Notes: generated by a model from the sequence alone, not told the origin. 64,000 bases of DNA from Mesorhizobium sp. B2-8-5 (GCF_006440675.2 NZ_CP083951.1:806001-870000), one strand, 5' to 3'. Counted from the first letter of the stretch, positions 24,075 through 32,768 are shown. Numbers and translations are program-made.

Positions 24075-24926
24075 TCAATCCAGTGACAGCGCCACGACCT
24101 CGCCTTCGCCCATCAGCGGCACGAAGATCTTTTTGCCGTCGGTGCCGATGTCGGCGCTGCCGGGCTTGAAGTGCGCCACCGCTTCCGGCGCGCCGCCTGT
24201 TTCGTAGCTGTAAAGCGTGCCGGTCATGTAGGCGGTGGCGTAGATGGTGTCGCCCATGGCGATGACACCGTCGAGGTCGGCGAATTTTTGCGCGCCCGGC
24301 AGCGGCGTGATCTCCTTCGTGGCGAGGTCGACCGACAGCAAGCCACCCGGCTCGGCCGTGCTGAAATCGGTCTTGTTGATGCCCTTGCCCCAGGACGCGA
24401 CGATCAGCCTGCCGCCATCGGCGAACACGCCATTGGGCGAGGCGAGCAGCGCGTCCTTGACGAACAATTCCGGCCTGTCGCCGTCGATGCGGTAGATCGT
24501 GTCGGCCAGCATGTCGCTGACATAGACCTTGCCGGCGCTGTCCTGCGTCATGTCGTTGAGAAACACGGCGCCCGGTACATCGATGGTTTCGACCAGTTTG
24601 CCGCTGGCGAGGTCGACGACGCGCACCTTGGTGATGTCGGCGGCGTAGAGCCTGCCGCTGGCGATCGCCATGCCCTTGGGCGCATCCATGCCGTCCACCC
24701 AGTGGCGGGCGATGACCTTGCCGTCCATAGACAGAAGCGACAAGTAGCCATTGCCGTCCGCGTCGCCGGGATTGCCGGCAATGTTGGAGACGACGATGCG
24801 GTTGCGGGCGGCATCGACAAGCGCGGATTCCGGCTGCTCGAAGCCGGTGGCGCGCCAGAGTTCGCCGGCCTGCGCGACAGACACGGCGATCGTTGCGACG
24901 ACGGTTGAGGCGATGAGACGTTTCAT
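24075..24926 (-). CDS. SMP-30/gluconolactonase-like beta-propeller protein, exported
   Basis: A 283-residue protein with a signal peptide (MKRLIASTVVATIAVSVAQA) and a propeller core: 'GFEQPESALVDAARNRIVVS', 'VDGMDAPKGMAI', 'VFLNDMTQDSAGKVYVSDM', 'ASPNGVFADGGRLIVASWG' and 'FADLDGVIAMG'. The E/N/D residues at the expected metal positions are present. Family members hydrolyse lactones or act as calcium-binding propellers. ATG 24926 follows GGAGAG. It is divergent from the XRE regulator at 25040 across two palindromes, which suggests control by that regulator. Confidence 0.8.
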   Translation of the reverse strand: MKRLIASTVVATIAVSVAQAGELWRATGFEQPESALVDAARNRIVVSNIAGNPGDADGNGYLSLLSMDGKVIARHWVDGMDAPKGMAIASGRLYAADITKVRVVDLASGKLVETIDVPGAVFLNDMTQDSAGKVYVSDMLADTIYRIDGDRPELFVKDALLASPNGVFADGGRLIVASWGKGINKTDFSTAEPGGLLSVDLATKEITPLPGAQKFADLDGVIAMGDTIYATAYMTGTLYSYETGGAPEAVAHFKPGSADIGTDGKKIFVPLMGEGEVVALSLD

Positions 24927-24957
24927 GGGTGCTCTCCTGCAATGACGGCGGAGAGCT

Positions 24958-24972
24958 AGTATTTTCGATACT
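24958..24972. promoter_or_regulatory. Palindromic operator 1 in the divergent promoter
   Basis: AGTAT-TTTCG-ATACT, a 5-bp arm palindrome ending in the TTCGATAC also found in operator 2, 32 bases upstream of the propeller-protein ATG. Confidence 0.5.
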
Positions 24973-24996
24973 TTTCCGGAAGCCGGAACAAGACTA

Positions 24997-25013
24997 GTAT
25001 CGTTCTTCGATAC
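24997..25013. promoter_or_regulatory. Palindromic operator 2 in the divergent promoter
   Basis: GTATCG-TTCTT-CGATAC, perfect 6-bp arms, just upstream of the XRE-type regulator. It shares TTCGATAC with operator 1, so a common dimeric repressor is plausible, probably the product of the adjacent gene. Confidence 0.6.
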
Positions 25014-25039
25014 CAAATCGAATGAACGAGGCGCATTCC

Positions 25040-25825
25040 ATGAACGGTCCGATCTTCGAGGCGCTGAAACGGACGCTGAAGGCCAAGGGCCTGACCTACC
25101 GGACGCTGGCCGAACGCATGGGCGTTTCCGAGCCGACGGTGAAGCGCATCTTCCATGAGCGGAACTGCAAGCTCGACCGGCTGATGGAGATCTGCGCCGC
25201 GGCCAATGTCGAGCTGGAGAACGTGCTCGGCGCGATGAACCGGGGACCGGGCCCGGCCAACCGCGTCGGGCCGGAGATCGAGCGCCGCCTGGCGGCGCGG
25301 CCGGCGCTGCTCTTCGTCTTCATCATGCTGTCGGAGAAATTCACGGCCGAAGGCATCATGCTCTCGCAAGGCCTGAGCGAAGCTTCGATGTTCCTCTACC
25401 TGCGCGACCTCGAGGAGCTCGGGCTGGTGGCGCTGGGGCGCGGCCTGTCGGCAAGGCTGCTCGTCGACACGCCGATCCAGTGGGATTTCGAGGGACCGCT
25501 GAAGCCGCATTTCGAGATGACCAACAAGAATTTTGTCGGCTGGGCGCTCGGCCACATGGAGCAGGGCGCGACCTTCATCAGCTTTTCCAGGCGCATGCGG
25601 CCGCAAACGGCGGAGATGCTGCGGCGCGAGGCCGAGGAGCTCGCCGAGCGCGCCAAGCTGCTTGCCCATCACGACCAGCACACCACGCCGGAGGACCAGC
25701 TCACCGGCTACAAATGGACCTTTGCCTTCGGCGCAACGCCGTTTCCGGCGATCATGCCGATCGGGCCGCATCCGAGGGATGCGGGCGCGCGGCCGGAGAA
25801 GGAGAAACGGGCGCTGCCGGCGTAG
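25040..25825 (+). CDS. XRE-family regulator with long C-terminal domain
   Basis: A 261-residue protein. The N-terminal HTH 'LKAKGLTYRTLAERMGVSEP' + 'TVKRIFHERN' (residues 13-42) is followed by 'CKLDRLMEICAAANVELENV'. The remaining 190 residues ('LLFVFIMLSEKF', 'LYLRDLEELGLVALGRGLSA', 'MRPQTAEMLRREAEELAERA') are a helical domain of unknown ligand. ATG 25040 is preferred over 25022 because GAGGCG lies 8 bases before it; both are in frame. It is divergent from the propeller gene over two palindromes, and autoregulation is likely. Confidence 0.8.
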   Translation: MNGPIFEALKRTLKAKGLTYRTLAERMGVSEPTVKRIFHERNCKLDRLMEICAAANVELENVLGAMNRGPGPANRVGPEIERRLAARPALLFVFIMLSEKFTAEGIMLSQGLSEASMFLYLRDLEELGLVALGRGLSARLLVDTPIQWDFEGPLKPHFEMTNKNFVGWALGHMEQGATFISFSRRMRPQTAEMLRREAEELAERAKLLAHHDQHTTPEDQLTGYKWTFAFGATPFPAIMPIGPHPRDAGARPEKEKRALPA

Positions 25826-25827
25826 CT

Positions 25828-25871
25828 CTGCCCCTTCTCCCTTTTGGGATCCCTTGTGGCAGAAGGAAAGG
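25828..25871. terminator. Hairpin between convergent genes
   Basis: GCCCCTTCT ... AGAAGGAAAGGGC flanks an internal CCCTTTTGGGATCCC in the 49-bp gap between the regulator and the CHAD gene. It probably stops both convergent transcripts. Confidence 0.45.
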
Positions 25872-25874
25872 GCG

Positions 25875-26807
25875 TCACGCCGCTTTCGCTTCTTCCTGGG
25901 GTCCGGCGAGATCGTCGCGCGCCTTGCGGGCGAGTTTTTTGGCCGAGCGTTTCGGACTGTCGCCGAACAGGTCGGCGGCATCGGCGAGGCAGGCCTTGGT
26001 CAGGCTCTTTTCGGAGCGCTTCAGCAGCTTGCGCAGCAGCTTCGTGTCGTCGGCGGAGCCGAGCGGCTCGCCTTCGGCGGCGAGCAGGGCGCGCATGACG
26101 AAGACGTCGTGCAATTCGCCGAGCTGCTCGCCGAACCTGTCGACCGCCTTGCGGCGCGCCTTGATCGGCGTCGGCCACAGGCGGCCGAGCAGCGACAGAT
26201 GCATGGAATGCGTCTTGACCGCCTTGCGCAGGTCGTGAAAGTCCTCGTCCTCGCCGCGCGACTCCGCCTTGTCCAGCGCCTTCTTCGCCCGCCGCAAGGT
26301 GGCGCGGGCGCCGTCGGCGAGGATGTCGGCGGCCTGTTCCGGCTGGTCGGGCAGGGCCAGCCTGTCGATGCGCTCCAGGCCCTCCCGGCAAGCGGCTATC
26401 GCCGCATTGATGGCGGCGTCGAGGCCGGGACCGGCATGGAGCTCATGCTGGCGCAGCACCAGCCGCTCGCGCACGGGATCGAGACCGCCGCCGGCGGATT
26501 GTTCCGGAAAGGCATCGGCCAGGCGATCGACGGTTTCGATCAAGGCGGTTGCCTCGCGCGGCCCGGCCAGCAGCGCCGATACCTGCTTATAGCATTCGTT
26601 CTCGGTCTGGCAGAACGGTTCGTCCCCGGAACGAACCAGGCGCAGCAAGGCGCGCACGCTCTTCAGCCGCTTGCGGCATTTGTGCAGACCCTGCTCCGGC
26701 TTCTCGCGCGCCATCTCGAGATGGGCGATTGCCTTGCCGATCTCGTCGGCCAATATGCGCCTGACCTCGCCGGTCAGCGGCAAGCGCGGATCGATGCGGA
26801 AGCTCAT
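25875..26807 (-). CDS. CHAD domain protein
   Basis: A 310-residue all-helical protein of the CHAD family, which binds polyphosphate through conserved histidines and basic helices. Hallmarks are 'GLHKCRKRLKSVRALLRLVR' (residues 40-59), 'ETVDRLADAF', 'DFHDLRKAVKTHSMHLSLLG' and 'FGEQLGELHDVFVM'. Its ATG overlaps the stop of the upstream CYTH gene (ATGA), so the CYTH and CHAD activities, usually fused in one protein, are here split but coupled. The likely role is organisation of polyphosphate or inorganic triphosphate turnover. Confidence 0.92.
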   Translation of the reverse strand: MSFRIDPRLPLTGEVRRILADEIGKAIAHLEMAREKPEQGLHKCRKRLKSVRALLRLVRSGDEPFCQTENECYKQVSALLAGPREATALIETVDRLADAFPEQSAGGGLDPVRERLVLRQHELHAGPGLDAAINAAIAACREGLERIDRLALPDQPEQAADILADGARATLRRAKKALDKAESRGEDEDFHDLRKAVKTHSMHLSLLGRLWPTPIKARRKAVDRFGEQLGELHDVFVMRALLAAEGEPLGSADDTKLLRKLLKRSEKSLTKACLADAADLFGDSPKRSAKKLARKARDDLAGPQEEAKAA

Positions 26808-27277
26808 GCGGCGATCTCCGGAATCCCCCCGAGGGCCAGCGACGCGTTGTAGAATCTCGACTCGCCGGTGACCTCGCGACCGAGCCAGTCGGGCAGCATT
26901 TCGTCAGATACGTCCTCCGGCGTCTCCAGCTCCGCGATCACCAACCCCGCGAGCTTTCCGCCGAAAACATCGACTTCATAGAGATAGCCGCAGTGTCTAA
27001 CATGGTGGCGTGTCTTCTCGATGACACGCCCCAGCGCAAACGCCATCAGTTCCTCGGCCTCGGCAAGCGGGATCGAATATTCGAACTCGTCGCGCTCGCG
27101 CGCCCTGTCGCCGAACTTCAGCGTCAGCCTGGCGGAGCGCCCGTCGCTGATGCGTACGCGCACCGTGCGGCCGGGCTGGGCGGCGACATAGAACTGGCGA
27201 ATGCGGATTTCCGCCTCGACCCTGTCGCGCCAGGCCGGACCGGAGACCAGGAATTTGCGCTCGACTTCCTTGCCCAT
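26804..27277 (-). CDS. CYTH domain protein (inorganic triphosphatase-like)
   Basis: A 157-residue CYTH protein. The signature 'EVERKFLV' is at residues 4-11. Later tunnel residues appear in 'IRIRQFYV', 'TVRVRISDGRSARLTLKFG', 'RDEFEYSIPLAEAEELM', 'VIEKTRHHV' and 'YEVDVFGGKLAGLVIAELE', with the expected alternating E/K/R. Stand-alone CYTH proteins of this size (YgiF N-terminal or NE1496-like) hydrolyse inorganic triphosphate with Mg2+. It is the first gene of a two-gene operon with CHAD. Confidence 0.92.
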   Translation of the reverse strand: MGKEVERKFLVSGPAWRDRVEAEIRIRQFYVAAQPGRTVRVRISDGRSARLTLKFGDRARERDEFEYSIPLAEAEELMAFALGRVIEKTRHHVRHCGYLYEVDVFGGKLAGLVIAELETPEDVSDEMLPDWLGREVTGESRFYNASLALGGIPEIAA

Positions 27278-27334
27278 GGCCGGGCACTAAAGCCTGTGAG
27301 GGTCGAGAAGGCAAGCCGAGTCGGAGTCAAACTT

Positions 27335-27362
27335 GACTTTAATCAATCGAATGATTAAAGTC
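27335..27362. promoter_or_regulatory. Perfect palindromic operator upstream of the CecR-like regulator
   Basis: GACTTTAATCA-ATCGAA-TGATTAAAGTC: two perfect 11-bp arms ending 5 bases before the regulator's start codon. This is the position and size expected for TetR autorepression. TTGACT at 27333-27338 could be a -35 element. Confidence 0.75.
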
Positions 27363-27367
27363 TGAAT

Positions 27368-28072
27368 ATGAACAAGCAGCCAAGCATAAAAAGGCAGCCG
27401 CGCGAGGCCACCACCGCCGAGCAGACGCGCACTGCGCTGGTGCACGCGGCGCTCAAGCTGTTCGGGCGGCAAGGTTTCGACGGCACCTCGACGCGCGAGA
27501 TCGCGGCCGAGGCCAAGGCCAATATCGGCTCGATCGCCTATCATTTCGGCGGCAAGGAAGGCCTGCGCGCCGCCGCCGCCGATTTTATCGTCGACACCAT
27601 CCAGGGGATCGCCGGCCAGGCGCTGGGCGGCGATCAGGCCGCCGCGCCGCCGGAACCGGAAGCCGCCCGTGCCCAGCTTTTCGCAGCGCTCGAGCGGATG
27701 GTGGGCTTCGTCGTGGCCAGTCCGCAGGCCGGCGAGATCGTACAATTCGTACTTCGCGAGCTCTCGCATCCGACCGCCGCGCTCGACCGCATCTATGCCG
27801 GCGTGTTCGAGCCGACGCACCGGCGGCTGTGCCAGATCTGGGAACAGGCGACCGGCGAGCCGGCCGAGAGCGAGGCGACCAAGCTCACCGTCTTCACCAT
27901 GATCGGCCAGGTCATCTATTTCCGCATCGGCCGCGAGGCGGTGATGCGCCGGATGGGCTGGCGCGGGATCGGCAATGAAGAGGCCGCCAAGGTGGTGGCA
28001 GTCGCGACCGACAACCTCAGGGCGATGCTGGCGGCACGCGATGCGCGCGCCGGCAAGAAGGGCAAATCATGA
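27368..28072 (+). CDS. TetR-family regulator, CecR/DUF1956 type
   Basis: A 234-residue repressor. The HTH lies at residues 22-66 ('ALKLFGRQGFDGTSTREIAA' then 'NIGSIAYHFGGKEGLRAAAA'). The C-terminal 'FVLRELSHPTAALDRIYAGV' and 'TMIGQVIYFRIGREAVMRRM' match the CecR (YbiH) ligand domain. In E. coli CecR controls ybhGFSR, an HlyD-ATPase-permease efflux set. The same order follows here, with the regulator's stop overlapping the HlyD start. Its perfect palindromic operator lies immediately upstream. Confidence 0.92.
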   Translation: MNKQPSIKRQPREATTAEQTRTALVHAALKLFGRQGFDGTSTREIAAEAKANIGSIAYHFGGKEGLRAAAADFIVDTIQGIAGQALGGDQAAAPPEPEAARAQLFAALERMVGFVVASPQAGEIVQFVLRELSHPTAALDRIYAGVFEPTHRRLCQIWEQATGEPAESEATKLTVFTMIGQVIYFRIGREAVMRRMGWRGIGNEEAAKVVAVATDNLRAMLAARDARAGKKGKS

Positions 28073-29022
28073 GCTTTCTCTGTTCGCTGCCGCTCGCGGC
28101 CCAATTGTTCGGCGCCTGCGCGCCGGCCGCACCTTTGGCCGTCGGCTATGTCGAAGGCGAATATGTGCTGATGGCGCCGATCGAAGTGGCCCAGGTGGCG
28201 ACGGTGACGGTCCGGCGCGGCGACCGCGTCGAGAACGGCACGGCGGTGGCGACGCTGGAAGACGCCGACGCCAAGATCGAGGTGGCGCAGGCTAAAGCCG
28301 CGCTTGCGCAGGCACAGGCGCAGCTTGCCGACCTGCAGGTCGGCAAGCGCCCCGAGGAAATCGCCGTGCTCAAGGCCGAGGTCGACATGGCCAAAGCCCA
28401 GGCCGCCGACGCCAAGCGCAAATATGACCGTGCCAGCGATCTCTACAAGCGCGGGACCGGCACCCAGGCCGACTACGACACCGCCTCGGCTTCGCTGGAG
28501 ACCGCCACGGCCCAGGTCGGCCAGGCGGAAGCCAATCTCGCCGTCGGCAACCTGCCGGCGCGGGCCGAGACCATCAAGGCCGCCGACAACCAGGTCAAGC
28601 AGGCGCAGTCGACCCTGGAGCAGGCCGAGTGGCGGCTGTCGAAGCGGGTGCTGACGGCACCCTCGCCCGGGCACGTCAACGACGTCATCCGCAATCCCGG
28701 CGACACCGCAGGGCCGACCGCTCCGGTGATCTCGGTGCTGCCGGACGGTGCCGTGAAGCTCAGCGTCTATGTGCCGGAAAGCGCTTTTTCGTCGGTCAAG
28801 GTCGGCACCGAGCTCAACGTCCATTGCGACGGCTGCGGGACGGGGCTGAAGGCACGTGTCAGCTATGTCTCGCCCGATCCGGAGTTCACGCCGCCGGTGA
28901 TCTATTCGCTCGAGAACCGGCAGAAGCTGGTCTATCTGGTCGAAGCGCGGCCGGACGGCAATACCGGGCCCTTGCAGCCCGGCCAGATCGTCGATGTCGA
29001 TCTCGCGGATCTCGGGCAATGA
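28069..29022 (+). CDS. HlyD-family membrane fusion protein (YbhG-like)
   Basis: A 317-residue periplasmic adaptor. An N-terminal hydrophobic stretch ('CSLPLAAQLFGACAPAAPLA') serves as signal or anchor, with one cysteine at a lipobox-like 'LFGAC'. The biotinyl-lipoyl halves ('GRRGDRV'-like 'VRRGDRVENGTAVATLED' and 'LTAPSPGHVNDVI') flank a long alpha-helical hairpin rich in AxxQA repeats (residues 75-195). It bridges the ABC exporter to an outer-membrane channel, presumably TolC-like and encoded elsewhere. Overlaps both neighbours by 4 bp. Confidence 0.92.
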   Translation: MSFLCSLPLAAQLFGACAPAAPLAVGYVEGEYVLMAPIEVAQVATVTVRRGDRVENGTAVATLEDADAKIEVAQAKAALAQAQAQLADLQVGKRPEEIAVLKAEVDMAKAQAADAKRKYDRASDLYKRGTGTQADYDTASASLETATAQVGQAEANLAVGNLPARAETIKAADNQVKQAQSTLEQAEWRLSKRVLTAPSPGHVNDVIRNPGDTAGPTAPVISVLPDGAVKLSVYVPESAFSSVKVGTELNVHCDGCGTGLKARVSYVSPDPEFTPPVIYSLENRQKLVYLVEARPDGNTGPLQPGQIVDVDLADLGQ

Positions 29023-29939
29023 ACGCAATCGACGTTCGCGGCCTGGTCAAGCGCTTCGGCGACAAGACCGTCGTCGACCATGTGACAATGACGGTGGCCG
29101 AGGGCGAGATCGTCGGCTTCCTGGGGCCGAACGGCTCGGGCAAGACGACGACCATCCGCATCATGTGCGGGCTGCTCACGCCGGACGAAGGCGACGGCAC
29201 GGTGCTGGGCTTCGACATCCGCACCGACGCGCTCAAGATCAAGCGCGAAGTCGGCTACATGACGCAGAAGTTCTCGTTCTACGAGGATTTGACGATCGGC
29301 GAGAACCTCGAATTCGTTGCGCGGCTCTACCGGCTGAGGCCGGTGGAGGAATATGTCGCGCGCACGCTTCAGGAGCTCGGCCTGGCGAGCCGTCGCGACC
29401 AGCTGGCCGGCACGCTTTCCGGCGGTTGGAAGCAACGGCTGGCCTTGGCCGCCTGCATCATGCACAAGCCGAAGCTGCTCCTGCTCGACGAGCCGACGGC
29501 GGGCGTCGACCCGAAGGCGCGGCGCGAGTTCTGGGACGAGATCCATCGGCTGGCCGGCGGCGGGCTGACCGTGCTCGTTTCCACCCACTATATGGACGAG
29601 GCCGAGCGCTGCCACCGCATCAGCTACATCTCCTACGGCAAGATGCTCGCCACCGGCACGGTGGACGAGGTGGTGAAGAATGCCGGGCTGACCACCTTCG
29701 TGCTGCAGGGGCCGCGGCTCGACCAGGTGGCCGAGGCGCTGCAGGGCCGTCCGGGCGTCGACCAGGTGGCGCCGTTCGGCGCGACGCTGCATGTCGTCGG
29801 TTCCGACAAGGCGGCGCTCGAAAAGGCGCTCGCCGATGTCGAGAAGGAGCATAAGGGCGTCACGGTGAAGCCCGGCGAGACAAGCCTCGAGGATGTGTTC
29901 ATCCAGTTCATGGCCGGCTCGAAGGACAACATGGCATGA
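29019..29939 (+). CDS. ABC transporter ATP-binding protein (YbhF-like, single domain)
   Basis: A 306-residue ATPase: Walker A GPNGSGKTT (36-44), Q-loop 'GYMTQKFSFYEDLT', signature 'LSGGWKQRLALA', Walker B '[20 protein letters not shown]' and H-loop 'STHYMDEAERC'. The 'TQKFSLY'-type Q-loop is characteristic of the YbhF/CcmA exporter group. E. coli YbhF has two ATPase domains, this one only one. ATG 29019 overlaps the stop of the fusion-protein gene. Confidence 0.93.
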   Translation: MNAIDVRGLVKRFGDKTVVDHVTMTVAEGEIVGFLGPNGSGKTTTIRIMCGLLTPDEGDGTVLGFDIRTDALKIKREVGYMTQKFSFYEDLTIGENLEFVARLYRLRPVEEYVARTLQELGLASRRDQLAGTLSGGWKQRLALAACIMHKPKLLLLDEPTAGVDPKARREFWDEIHRLAGGGLTVLVSTHYMDEAERCHRISYISYGKMLATGTVDEVVKNAGLTTFVLQGPRLDQVAEALQGRPGVDQVAPFGATLHVVGSDKAALEKALADVEKEHKGVTVKPGETSLEDVFIQFMAGSKDNMA

Positions 29940-31072
29940 ACGCGGTCTTCTCCTTCGCCAGGCTCGGCGCGCTGCTGATCAAGGAATTCATCCAGATGCG
30001 GCGCGACCGCATCACCTTCGCCATGATGCTGGGCGTGCCGCTGATCCAGCTGGTGCTGTTCGGCTATGCGATCAACAACGACCCGAAGAGCCTGCCGGCA
30101 GCTCTTGTGGCGACCAGCAGCGATCCCTATACGCGCGCCATGGTCTCGGCGCTGCAGACGACGGGCTACTACCGCTTCGACCATGTCGCGCAAAGCGCGG
30201 ACGAGGCCGAATTCCTGATGTCGCGCGGCGATGTCTCCTTCGTCGTCACCATTCCCGCCGATTTCGCCCGACGGGTGGAGCGCGGCGACAATCCGCAGAT
30301 CCTGATCGAGGCCGACGCCACCGATCCGGCGGTGGCCAGCGGCGCGATCTCGACGCTGAGCACCGTGGCCGGCCAGGGGCTGCTCAGGGCGCAGGGCACG
30401 CAGGAGACGGCCAAGGAGGCGGCGCGCGGCCAGCTCGATGTCGTCGTGCACCGGCGCTACAATCCCGAGGGCATCTCGCAATACAACATCGTGCCCGGCC
30501 TGCTCGGCGTCATCCTGCAGATGACGATGGTGATGATGACCTCGATCGCGCTGACGCGCGAGACCGAGCGCGGCACGATGGAAAACCTTCTGGCCATGCC
30601 GTCGAGCCCGCTGGAGATCATGCTCGGCAAGGTGCTGCCCTATCTGGTGGTGGGCGCGGTGCAAGTGGTGGTGGTGCTGGCCGCGGCGAAGCTTCTGTTT
30701 GCCATCCCCTTCACCGGCTCGCTTTCTCTGTTGTTGTCAGCGGTGCTGGTGTTCGTGCTGTCGCTGGTGCTGCTCGGCTATTCGATCTCCACCATCGCCC
30801 GCACGCAGATGCAGGCGCTGCAGCTCACCTTCTTCTTCTTCCTGCCCTCGATCATGCTGTCGGGCTTCATGTTCCCCTATCGCGGCATGCCGGGCTGGGC
30901 GCAGACTTTTGGCGAGATCTTCCCGCTGACGCATTTTCTGCGCATCACCCGCGCGGTCATGCTGAAGGGCGCCCAACTGCCGGCGGTGGCGACCGAGATC
31001 GGCTGGCTGGTGGTGTTCGTGGCGCTGTTTGCCGGCGTGGCCCTGGTGCGGTTCAGGCGGACGCTGGATTAG
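29936..31072 (+). CDS. ABC-2 permease (YbhR/YbhS-like)
   Basis: A 378-residue permease with one N-terminal helix, a large periplasmic region (residues 55-175, 'ALVATSSDPYTRAMVSALQT', 'DVSFVVTIPADFARRVERGD') and five C-terminal helices. The ABC-2 signature 'FFFLPSIMLSGFMFPYRGMP' is present. E. coli uses two permeases (YbhS and YbhR). Here only one is encoded, so it probably acts as a homodimer. Last gene of the CecR-linked operon. Confidence 0.93.
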   Translation: MNAVFSFARLGALLIKEFIQMRRDRITFAMMLGVPLIQLVLFGYAINNDPKSLPAALVATSSDPYTRAMVSALQTTGYYRFDHVAQSADEAEFLMSRGDVSFVVTIPADFARRVERGDNPQILIEADATDPAVASGAISTLSTVAGQGLLRAQGTQETAKEAARGQLDVVVHRRYNPEGISQYNIVPGLLGVILQMTMVMMTSIALTRETERGTMENLLAMPSSPLEIMLGKVLPYLVVGAVQVVVVLAAAKLLFAIPFTGSLSLLLSAVLVFVLSLVLLGYSISTIARTQMQALQLTFFFFLPSIMLSGFMFPYRGMPGWAQTFGEIFPLTHFLRITRAVMLKGAQLPAVATEIGWLVVFVALFAGVALVRFRRTLD

Positions 31073-31163
31073 GGGCGGAGGACAACGCGGGGCGAGCGGG
31101 AGTGGGTCGAGACGGTCCTTTGTTGTGGTCAGAACCGGACATCGATGAACGGCATGTTCTAAG
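31063..31163. repeat. ~100-bp direct repeat, left copy
   Basis: Begins GCTGGATTAGGGGCGGAGGA within the last codons of the permease and ends AACGGCATGTTCTA. It is about 80-85% identical by eye to 32769-32868. The two copies bracket the 2-hydroxyacid dehydrogenase gene. Confidence 0.75.
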
Positions 31164-31515
31164 CCGGATCAGGCCCCGAGCTAGGCAATGGCTGCTTTGC
31201 GCCTCCGTTCAGACGTTTCGGGTGATGCAGCTGTTTCCCAAAAGCCGTCATTGCTGGCGCGTATCAGATGCAGGACCTATGCTGCACTATTTTTTTGGAA
31301 GGTCGTGTGCGAGGCTTGGGCTGTGTGCTGGAAACAAGAATGCTGAAGATGCGTTGCCAGCGATCGCGGTTGAGCGCTCAAGCCGCTGCCAAGGCAAAGC
31401 GGGGCAAGGCGCGCGCAGCCGTCCAATACCTGCCAGCGCATCTGCGACGCGGATTGAATCGACAAGAACTGTTCCGTCGGGACAATTCGAAGGTATCTGA
31501 GGAGATCGCACCATC
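31164..31515. other. 350-bp region without a supported gene
   Basis: Between the left direct repeat and the dehydrogenase start I see no credible gene; the short frames lack family features or good Shine-Dalgarno sites. A T7 run occurs at about 31290. GAGGAGATCG before 31516 is the dehydrogenase ribosome-binding site. Confidence 0.5.
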
Positions 31516-32541
31516 ATGAGCGCTCAAGACTTGCCCAGCGTTCTCGCATTTGAACGCTACGACCCGACTGACGCCTCGCTGGACTGGTTGCGCGAGCGTG
31601 GGGTCAACGTCATTTTCGGCAATGCGCTCTGGGAAATGCCGTTCAAGCGCTTCACCGAGGATGAGCTGATTGCCAAGGCACAGGGCTGTGTCGCCTTGAT
31701 GGGGGCAAGCGGCACCCGCATCACCCGGAGCGTCTTACAGGCGCTTCCGGATCTGCGCTATATCTCGAAATATGGCATTGGCGTTGACAGCATTGATATC
31801 GACGCCGCAACAGAGCACGGCATTCTGGTTTCCAGCACGCCGAACGACTTTCAAATCTTTACGGTCAGCGAGCACGCGGTCGCCCTAATGTTGGCTGTTG
31901 CCAAGCAACTCGGCACGTGGACGCCCGAATTCATGCGGCGTGGCGGGTGGCGCGGCCTGACACATGGCGCTACGCTGCGCGGCGCCACCGTCGGCATCCT
32001 CGGCCTCGGCCGCATCGGCCGTGGCGTGGCGCAACGGCTGTCGGGCTGGGAGGCTCGCATCCTGGCCTATGATCCCTTCCTTAAGGAAGCGCCTCCGGGT
32101 ATCGAACTCGTAGACTTCTTCACTCTGGTGAAGCAATCCGACTTCTTGACGCTGCACGCAACGCCGAGCCCGGATAACCATCACATCCTGAACGCCGCCG
32201 CGTTTGCGAAGATGAAACCCTCAGCCATTGTCGTTAACACCGGGCGCGGATCGCTGATCGACTACGCGGCCCTGCGAGCAGCGCTGGCCAATGGCCAAAT
32301 CGCGGGTGCAGCACTCGACGTGTTCGACCAGGAGCCGCCGAAGACCGACGATCCGCTGTTTTCGCGGCCCAACGTCTTGTGCACGCCGCATGTCGCCGCC
32401 TGGACGACTGAAGGAACTCAAGCCATCGGCTGGCATGCGGCCAAGAACCTGTGGGCGATGATGAGCGGCGAAGGACAAGCCGATATCGTCAACCCGCAAG
32501 CCAAGCAGCGCACGAGTGCGGCCTTGCTCGGCGACGTGTGA
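31516..32541 (+). CDS. D-isomer-specific 2-hydroxyacid dehydrogenase
   Basis: A 341-residue NAD(P)-dependent dehydrogenase of the phosphoglycerate/hydroxypyruvate reductase type. The cofactor loop 'VGILGLGRIGRG' is at residues 159-170. 'NTGRGSLID' carries the catalytic Arg, 'FDQEPP' the Glu and 'CTPHVAAWT' the His. 'SKYGIGVDSIDIDAATEHGI' is typical. Preceded by GAGGAG. It is flanked by ~100-bp direct repeats and its GC looks a little lower than the core genes, so it may be a small acquired segment. The oxoacid substrate is not determined. Confidence 0.92.
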   Translation: MSAQDLPSVLAFERYDPTDASLDWLRERGVNVIFGNALWEMPFKRFTEDELIAKAQGCVALMGASGTRITRSVLQALPDLRYISKYGIGVDSIDIDAATEHGILVSSTPNDFQIFTVSEHAVALMLAVAKQLGTWTPEFMRRGGWRGLTHGATLRGATVGILGLGRIGRGVAQRLSGWEARILAYDPFLKEAPPGIELVDFFTLVKQSDFLTLHATPSPDNHHILNAAAFAKMKPSAIVVNTGRGSLIDYAALRAALANGQIAGAALDVFDQEPPKTDDPLFSRPNVLCTPHVAAWTTEGTQAIGWHAAKNLWAMMSGEGQADIVNPQAKQRTSAALLGDV

Positions 32542-32768
32542 TTTCAGGAGGCTGCGTGAATGCCCAATCCTTTCCTCGATTGAGGTACCCGCAAGGCTGC
32601 ACTCGATTGCGTCGCGTGCTTCCATGTTTCGGCGTCGGGTCATGTCTCGAACGATGCCGACCTAACCTGAATGTCAGCTCTCGCAGATTCGCAGCCCGAA
32701 ACCCGCCAGTCTTCTCTCGGCCCCAAAGCGGGTCCAACCGCGCGACAACTTGAAAGCCCCTCGCCGCA

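Noticed and set aside
31164..31515. Coding sequence between the left direct repeat and the dehydrogenase
   Set aside because: Frames on both strands are short, basic or cysteine/tryptophan-biased and lack initiation signals.
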